Positions 58,886-64,000 of a stretch of 64,000 nt of DNA are shown here, piece by piece. Below the pieces are notes generated by a model. It made no database searches. It was not told where the DNA came from and saw only the letters and a program-made list of their open reading frames with translations. This DNA comes from JBBREP01 sp963716525 (GTDB lineage Bacteria > Actinomycetota > Acidimicrobiia > IMCC26256 > PALSA-610). The position numbers and the translations under genes were made by a program. The DNA lies in the NCBI GenBank assembly GCA_963716525.1, contig OY970315.1, positions 1,550,001-1,614,000 of the forward strand, written 5' to 3'. Numbering within the stretch: the first letter of the stretch is position 1; each line of letters begins with the position of its first letter.

Positions 58886-60970
58886 ATGGGTCGCGACTTC
58901 CCCCTCGACAAGGTGCGCAACATCGGCATCATGGCGCACATCGACGCCGGCAAGACCACCACGACCGAGCGCGTCCTCTATTACACGGGCCGCACCTACA
59001 AGATCGGCGAGGTCCACGAGGGCGCGGCCACGATGGACCACATGGTGCAGGAGCAGGAGCGCGGCATCACCATCACGTCGGCCGCTACCACCTGCCAGTG
59101 GCAGGACTGCCAGATCAACATCCTCGACACGCCCGGCCACGTCGACTTCACGGTCGAGGTCGAGCGGTCGCTGCGCGTGCTCGACGGCGCGGTCGCGGTG
59201 TTCGACGGCGTCGCCGGCGTCGAGCCGCAGTCCGAGACCGTGTGGCGCCAGGCGAACAAGTACTCGGTACCGCGCATTTGCTTCGTGAACAAGCTCGACC
59301 GCGTCGGCGCGGACTTCTATCGCTGCGTCGCGATGATCAAGGACCGCCTTGCCGCGACGCCCGCGGTGCTGCAGATCCCGATCGGCAACGAGAGCACGTT
59401 CCGCGGCGTCGTCGATCTCGTCGAGATGAAGGCGCTCGTGTGGCCGCTCGACGACGACAGCGAGGGCGCCAAGTTCGACGTCGTCGACATCCCTGCTGAC
59501 CTCGTCGACGAGGCAGCCCAGTGGCGCCAAGAGCTGCTCGAGACCGTCGCACACGTCGACGACGCACTCATGGAGAAGTACCTCGAGGGCGAGGAGATCG
59601 GCTCCGCCGAACTGCGCGCCGCGATCCGCATCGGCACGATCGACTTCGAGTTCGTACCGGTGCTGACCGGCTCTGCGTTCAAGAACAAGGGCGTGCAGCC
59701 CATGCTCGACGCGGTCATCGACTACCTGCCGTCGCCGCTCGACCTCCCGCCCACGCCCGGTACCGATTTGAAGGGTGAAGAGGCGGAGCGCAAGTCGAGC
59801 GTTGACGAGCCGTTCAGCGCGCTCGCGTTCAAGATCGTCGCCGACCCGTACGGCACGCTGACGTACATGCGGATCTACTCCGGCACGCTCGAGAAGGGCT
59901 CGGAGGTCTACAACTCCACGAAGGACCGCAAGGAGCGCATCGGCCGCATCCTGCGCATGCACGCGAACCAGCGCGAGGACATCGAAGTGGCCTACGCGGG
60001 CGACATCGTCGCGGGCCTCGGCTTCAAGCAGACCACTACGGGTGACACGCTCTGCGTGCGTGAGGCGCCGATCATCCTCGAGCGCATGGAGTTCCCCGAG
60101 CCGGTCATCCACGTGGCGATCGAGCCGAAGACGAAGAACGACCAGGACAAGCTGGGCAAGGCACTCGGGTCGCTGTCGCGCGAGGACCCGACGTTCCAGA
60201 TCCGCACCGATGACGAGACCGGCCAGACGATCATCGCCGGCATGGGCGAGCTGCACCTCGAGGTGCTCGTCGACCGCATGATGCGGGAGTTCGGCGTCGA
60301 GGCCAACGTCGGCAAGCCGCAGGTGGCCTACCGCGAGACGATCTCGGTGGCCGTCGAGAAGGTCGAGATGCGCTACGTGCGCCAGAGTGGTGGCCGAGGC
60401 CAGTACGGCCATGTGGTCATCGCGCTCGAGCCCACCGGTCCCGGCGGCGGCTACGAGTTCGTCGACGAGATCAGCGGTGGCGTGATCCCTAGGGAGTACA
60501 TCCCAGCGGTCGACGCTGGTATCCAGGAGGCGATGGAGGGTGGCGTCGTCGCGGGCTACCCGCTCGTCGACATCCGGGCTCGTCTCACCTATGGTTCGTA
60601 CCACGACGTCGACTCGTCGGAGATGGCGTTCAAGATCGCCGGCTCGATGGCCTTGAAGGAGGCCGTGCGGAAGGCGAAGCCGGTCCTGCTCGAGCCGATC
60701 ATGGCCGTCGAGGTCGTCACGCCCGAGGACTACATGGGCGACGTCATCGGCGACCTGAACAGCCGCCGCGGCCACGTCGAGGGCATGGAGCAGCGGGGCA
60801 ACGCTCAGACGATTGCCGCGAAAGTGCCGCTCGCGAACATGTTCGGCTATGTTGGCGACCTCCGGTCCCGTACGCAGGGCCGGGCGACGTACTCGATGCA
60901 GTTCGACTCCTACCAGCGGGTACCGGACGCCATCGCCGCCGAGATCGTCGCCCGCGTCCGCGGCGAATGA
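58886..60970 (+). CDS. fusA: Elongation factor G
   Basis: Translocation GTPase, 694 residues. G motifs: AHIDAGKTTTTERVLYYTG, DTPGHVDFTVEVERSL and NKLDRVGADF. Domain IV-type GGRGQYGHV and the C-terminal fold (ANMFGYVGDLRSRTQGRATY) are complete. Codon use is of the C-ending type common in the window, unlike the tuf gene that follows it. Confidence 0.97.
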   Translation: MGRDFPLDKVRNIGIMAHIDAGKTTTTERVLYYTGRTYKIGEVHEGAATMDHMVQEQERGITITSAATTCQWQDCQINILDTPGHVDFTVEVERSLRVLDGAVAVFDGVAGVEPQSETVWRQANKYSVPRICFVNKLDRVGADFYRCVAMIKDRLAATPAVLQIPIGNESTFRGVVDLVEMKALVWPLDDDSEGAKFDVVDIPADLVDEAAQWRQELLETVAHVDDALMEKYLEGEEIGSAELRAAIRIGTIDFEFVPVLTGSAFKNKGVQPMLDAVIDYLPSPLDLPPTPGTDLKGEEAERKSSVDEPFSALAFKIVADPYGTLTYMRIYSGTLEKGSEVYNSTKDRKERIGRILRMHANQREDIEVAYAGDIVAGLGFKQTTTGDTLCVREAPIILERMEFPEPVIHVAIEPKTKNDQDKLGKALGSLSREDPTFQIRTDDETGQTIIAGMGELHLEVLVDRMMREFGVEANVGKPQVAYRETISVAVEKVEMRYVRQSGGRGQYGHVVIALEPTGPGGGYEFVDEISGGVIPREYIPAVDAGIQEAMEGGVVAGYPLVDIRARLTYGSYHDVDSSEMAFKIAGSMALKEAVRKAKPVLLEPIMAVEVVTPEDYMGDVIGDLNSRRGHVEGMEQRGNAQTIAAKVPLANMFGYVGDLRSRTQGRATYSMQFDSYQRVPDAIAAEIVARVRGE

Positions 60971-61062
60971 CCACCCCCGACGCTCGGCCCCTCTCGACCC
61001 AATTGACGACGACGCCTGTTTCGTGACGCGCACGAAGGCTTGACAAGGAGCAAGGAACACCG

Positions 61063-62250
61063 ATGGCCAAGGAGAAGTTCGAGCGGAACAAGCCGCACCT
61101 GAATATTGGGACGATCGGCCATATCGACCATGGGAAGACGACGCTGACGGCGGCGATCACGCGGGTGTTGGCGGATCGGAATCCGAATGTGAAGGCGACT
61201 GCGTTCGATCAGATCGATAAGGCGCCGGAGGAGAAGGCGCGGGGGATCACGATTTCGATCGCGCATGTGGAGTATGAGACGGACAAGCGGCATTATGCGC
61301 ATGTTGATTGTCCGGGTCATGCGGATTACATCAAGAACATGATTACGGGCGCGGCGCAGATGGATGGCGCGATTTTGGTGGTGGCGGCGACGGATGGGCC
61401 GATGCCGCAGACGCGTGAGCATGTGTTGTTGGCGCGTCAGGTGGGTGTGCCGTACATCGTGGTGGCGTTGAACAAGGCTGACATGGTGGATGATGAGGAG
61501 ATCTTGGAGCTGGTGGAGCTCGAGGTCCGGGAGTTGTTGAACGAGTACGAGTTTCCTGGTGATGACACGCCGATTGTGCGGGTGTCGGCGTTGAAGGCGT
61601 TGGAGGGCGACGCGGCGTGGGGTGAGAAGATCGTGGAGTTGATGGCGGCGGTGGATGAGTACATCCCGGAGCCGACGCGCGATATCGATAAGCCGTTCTT
61701 GATGCCGGTGGAGGATGTGTTCTCGATTACGGGTCGGGGCACTGTGGTGACGGGCCGGGTGGAGCGCGGGATGTTGAAGGTGGGTGAGGAGATCGAGATC
61801 GTGGGGTTGCGGAACACGACGAAGACGACGTGTACGGGTGTGGAGATGTTCCGTAAGTTGTTGGATGAGGGTCGTGCGGGTGACAACATCGGTGCGTTGT
61901 TGCGGGGTACGAAGAAGGAAGATGTGGAGCGGGGTCAGGTGCTCGCGAAGCCGGGGAGTATTACGCCGCACACTGATTTCGAGGCGCAGGTGTATGTGCT
62001 CACGAAGGAGGAGGGTGGGCGGCATACGCCGTTCTTCTCGAATTATCACCCGCAGTTCTATTTCCGGACGACGGATGTGACGGGCACGATCGCGTTGCCG
62101 GAGGGTACGGAGATGGTGATGCCGGGTGACAACACTGAGATGGTGGTGAGTCTCGGTAAGCCGATCGCGATGGAAGAGGGTTTGCGGTTCGCGATCCGTG
62201 AGGGTGGTCGTACCGTGGGCGCGGGCCGCGTCACCAAGATCAGCAAGTAG
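61063..62250 (+). CDS. tuf: Elongation factor Tu, copy 2
   Basis: Second EF-Tu gene, 395 residues, at its standard str-operon place after fusA. It has the conserved PQTREH where copy 1 has Cys. The two genes are 19,232 bases apart on the same strand and differ at two bases in 1,188, which implies ongoing gene conversion or a recent copy event. Shared sequence reaches into the downstream spacer (a CGACAAG-AGCGAGAGAGCG-like stretch before rpmG and before rpsJ). AAGGAGCAAGGAACACCG before the ATG is unlike the leader of copy 1. Confidence 0.97.
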   Translation: MAKEKFERNKPHLNIGTIGHIDHGKTTLTAAITRVLADRNPNVKATAFDQIDKAPEEKARGITISIAHVEYETDKRHYAHVDCPGHADYIKNMITGAAQMDGAILVVAATDGPMPQTREHVLLARQVGVPYIVVALNKADMVDDEEILELVELEVRELLNEYEFPGDDTPIVRVSALKALEGDAAWGEKIVELMAAVDEYIPEPTRDIDKPFLMPVEDVFSITGRGTVVTGRVERGMLKVGEEIEIVGLRNTTKTTCTGVEMFRKLLDEGRAGDNIGALLRGTKKEDVERGQVLAKPGSITPHTDFEAQVYVLTKEEGGRHTPFFSNYHPQFYFRTTDVTGTIALPEGTEMVMPGDNTEMVVSLGKPIAMEEGLRFAIREGGRTVGAGRVTKISK

Positions 62251-62295
62251 CAGCCGGCAACCAGCGATCGACAAGTAGCGAGAGAGCGCAGCGAC

Positions 62296-62616
62296 ATGGC
62301 AGCGGGACAGAAGATCCGGATCAAGCTCAAGGCGTACGACCACGAGGTGATCGACCAGTCGACGAAGAAGATCGTCGAGACGGTCGTGCGCACCCAGGCC
62401 AAGATCCAGGGCCCGGTGCCGTTGCCCACCGAGATCCGGCGCTACTGCGTCATCCGCTCACCGCACAAGGACAAGGACAGCCGCGAGCACTTCGAGATGC
62501 GCATCCACAAGCGCTTGATCGACATCGTCGAGCCCACCGGCAAGACGGTCGAGTCGCTCCAGCGCCTCGACCTGCCCGCCGGCGTCGACATCGAGATCAA
62601 GATCCAGACCGTATAA
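62296..62616 (+). CDS. rpsJ: 30S ribosomal protein S10
   Basis: S10 (NusE), 106 residues, normal in length and motifs (KIRIKLKAYDHEVIDQSTKK, KRLIDIVEPTGKTVESLQRL). It normally opens the S10 operon with rplC next. Here the TAA at 62614-62616 is followed by a recombinase reading frame in place of rplC. Confidence 0.96.
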   Translation: MAAGQKIRIKLKAYDHEVIDQSTKKIVETVVRTQAKIQGPVPLPTEIRRYCVIRSPHKDKDSREHFEMRIHKRLIDIVEPTGKTVESLQRLDLPAGVDIEIKIQTV

Positions 62617-62866
62617 CGCTGTTCCGGACGGCAACGTCGTCCGGCTGCACACCGGTCCACCGCTCGTCGCTGATCTCATCGCTGAGTTCGCGCGCCGCTA
62701 CAGCAACCCGAAGACCCGGCACCAGTACGAAGCCGAGCTGACGGACCTCTTCGCAACGACTGGGCGCGCGCATCCCCGTGCGCTCACCGAAGCCGACGTC
62801 CTGTCGTGGTGCGCTGGTGAGCCTCGGCGGGTTGCCAACAACACGATCCGCAACCGGCTGTCGCGC

Positions 62867-63616
62867 GTGTGCACATTCCTGCGCTGGTGCGTCCGGGTTG
62901 GCGAATCCGATCCTGCACTGGTCGAGACGTTGGCGAGCCGCGACAATCCGTTGCGACGCATCCCACGCCTCTACGGCAAGGTCCAGGGCACCCATCCGCC
63001 CCGCTGGCTCACCCATGACGAGGCCTTCGGTGCGCTCGTTGGCGCTTGCCAGGACGGCACCGAACCGGGACTGCGCAACGAACTGCTGATCCGCCTCGGC
63101 CTCGCCGGAGTGCGCGCCGCTGAGATCATCCACATGACCATGCGCAACCTCGACCTCGACGCGGCACGCCTCGACTGGATCGGCAAAGGCAGCCGAGCCC
63201 GCAAGATCATCCTCGGCCCGAAGCTGCTCGACCTTCTCCACCACTACCTGGACCGCTACGAAACAGCGATCGGTCGATCGCTCCGACCCGACGACCCGCT
63301 GATCTGCCGAGAGAAGCCCGGCGCTGGTGCTGGCAACGTTTCCTGGGGCAATCCGATTCGCCAGGTATGCAGCGTGCAGAAGATCGTCCTCGACATCAGC
63401 ACCAGCGCAGGACTCGGACATATGAGCCCGCACGACCTCCGCCGCACCGCAGCAGGCATCCTCCACCGCTCCACCGACGAGAGCGGCGCGCATCACTTCG
63501 ACCTACTCGACATTCAACGAGTGCTCGACCACACTGACCCCGCCACAACGATGCGCTCCTACCTCGACCCCATGGACACCGGCGTCAAAGCACGCGCCGC
63601 CGACGTACTCGATTAG
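62867..63616 (+). CDS. Tyrosine recombinase/integrase, N-terminal start missing
   Basis: Phage-integrase-family recombinase. The catalytic series is complete: Arg in GLAGVRAAEI (63113), Lys in IGKGSRARKI, HDLRRT (63431), HTDPATTMRSY and Tyr at 63560. GTG 62867 is the first usual start codon, but the same frame is open back to 62519 and reads as a typical N-terminal core-binding domain (RRYSNPKTRHQYEAELTDLF, LTEADVLSWCAG) from about 62621. No ATG, GTG or TTG occurs there, so the gene has lost its 5' end, was joined here by recombination, or contains an error. It may excise or integrate an element next to rpsJ. Confidence 0.78.
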   Translation: MCTFLRWCVRVGESDPALVETLASRDNPLRRIPRLYGKVQGTHPPRWLTHDEAFGALVGACQDGTEPGLRNELLIRLGLAGVRAAEIIHMTMRNLDLDAARLDWIGKGSRARKIILGPKLLDLLHHYLDRYETAIGRSLRPDDPLICREKPGAGAGNVSWGNPIRQVCSVQKIVLDISTSAGLGHMSPHDLRRTAAGILHRSTDESGAHHFDLLDIQRVLDHTDPATTMRSYLDPMDTGVKARAADVLD

Positions 63617-63629
63617 CCCCGATTGGCAT

Positions 63630-64000
63630 TTACGGGCGGCCCTTACCAGCCGGGATGGCTGTGCCTCCGAAAGCGGGGCATCGCCACTCGGCGATTGTCG
63701 TTGTCTGCACATGTCCCCACTCACGGGTCCAGCTGGCCCGGCCGGCGGCGTCGCGCGGTCGTGGGGGTATTCCGAAGACAGAAAGTGTGAGGTCGCTCGC
63801 GCGAGCCGGGTTGAATCCTGTCGGTAGCGCTAGCTGCTGGCCGCCGTCAGTGAAATGCACGATGATGGCCCATCCTGCGTGTGCGATGGACGAAAGCTGA
63901 CCAGTCGGGCTGAGGTACTCGCGGCTCGCTTCCGGGTAGCGAACGCATCCGCTTGGGATGCGCACGGCGTACACATGGCCGTAGCGCGCGAGATCGATCG
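63630..64000 (-). CDS. Hypothetical protein, 5' end outside the window
   Basis: An open frame of at least 123 codons that ends at TAA 63630-63632 and is still open at the window edge, with IDLARYGHVYAVRIPSGCVR as its first visible part. It has no motif I recognise and no membrane segment. It converges with the recombinase gene, with 13 bases between their stops, and lies on the side where the recombinase's element would extend. GTG 63974 is a possible internal start, giving 114 residues. Coding status is moderately likely. Confidence 0.45.
   Translation of the reverse strand, partial: IDLARYGHVYAVRIPSGCVRYPEASREYLSPTGQLSSIAHAGWAIIVHFTDGGQQLALPTGFNPARASDLTLSVFGIPPRPRDAAGRASWTREWGHVQTTTIAEWRCPAFGGTAIPAGKGRP

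Noticed and set aside
62867..63616. IS element transposase
   Set aside because: The R-K-HxxR-H-Y series is that of tyrosine recombinases, no DDE motif is present, and no terminal inverted repeats are visible on either side.

Overview
This window is chromosomal DNA of a high-GC, aerobic, piliated bacterium, most likely a member of the Actinobacteriota, possibly of an Acidimicrobiia-like lineage. The lineage is an inference from several features: very GC-rich third codon positions, frequent GTG/TTG starts, a TTG-start rpoB, a NusG with an acidic N-terminal extension, an MtrB-like kinase pair and a second nuo cluster without EFG. No rRNA gene, IS element or CRISPR array was seen.

Region 1 (1-21931) is respiratory. 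It opens with the end of a complex I operon (nuoG 3' end, then nuoHIJKLMN). A patatin-like lipase gene lies on the opposite strand. A second, diverged complex I cluster follows (nuoABCD then HIJKLMN), with no nuoE, nuoF or nuoG. Downstream of nuoN2 is a midA-type methyltransferase gene, the bacterial relative of the mitochondrial complex I assembly factor NDUFAF7. Region 2 (21904-28544) holds a secreted S53-type peptidase, an unreported 50-codon gene with a strong ribosome binding site, three 11-bp-phased direct repeats that look like an OmpR/PhoB-type operator, a two-component pair, acetyl-CoA synthetase and a HAD-like phosphatase. Region 3 (28620-33793) is a minimal type IV pilus locus: pilB, pilC, two nearly identical pilins, and a convergent pilT. 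Region 4 (33910-41515) carries htpX, yajQ, tRNA-Tyr, a giant secreted beta-helix/Ig-repeat protein and a GNAT acetyltransferase.

Region 5 (41557-62616) is the translation and transcription core: tRNA-Thr, tRNA-Met, tuf, rpmG, an ECF sigma/anti-sigma pair, an acyltransferase, tRNA-Trp, secE, nusG, rplKAJL, rpoBC, rpsL, rpsG, fusA, a second tuf and rpsJ. The expected rplC does not follow rpsJ. Instead a tyrosine recombinase reading frame begins directly after it (region 6, 62617-64000), followed by an uncharacterised gene running off the window.

Eleven genes, including rpoB, rpsL, rplK and rplJ, each show one single frame break in a C/G-rich short repeat. Because several of these genes are essential, uncorrected sequencing indels are the most economical explanation. 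The most interesting leads are the tandem complex I clusters with midA, the peptide gene and phased operator beside the two-component system and peptidase, the foreign-looking codon usage of two almost identical tuf genes, a small dispersed GC-rich repeat that sits at gene starts, and the abrupt end of the S10 operon.
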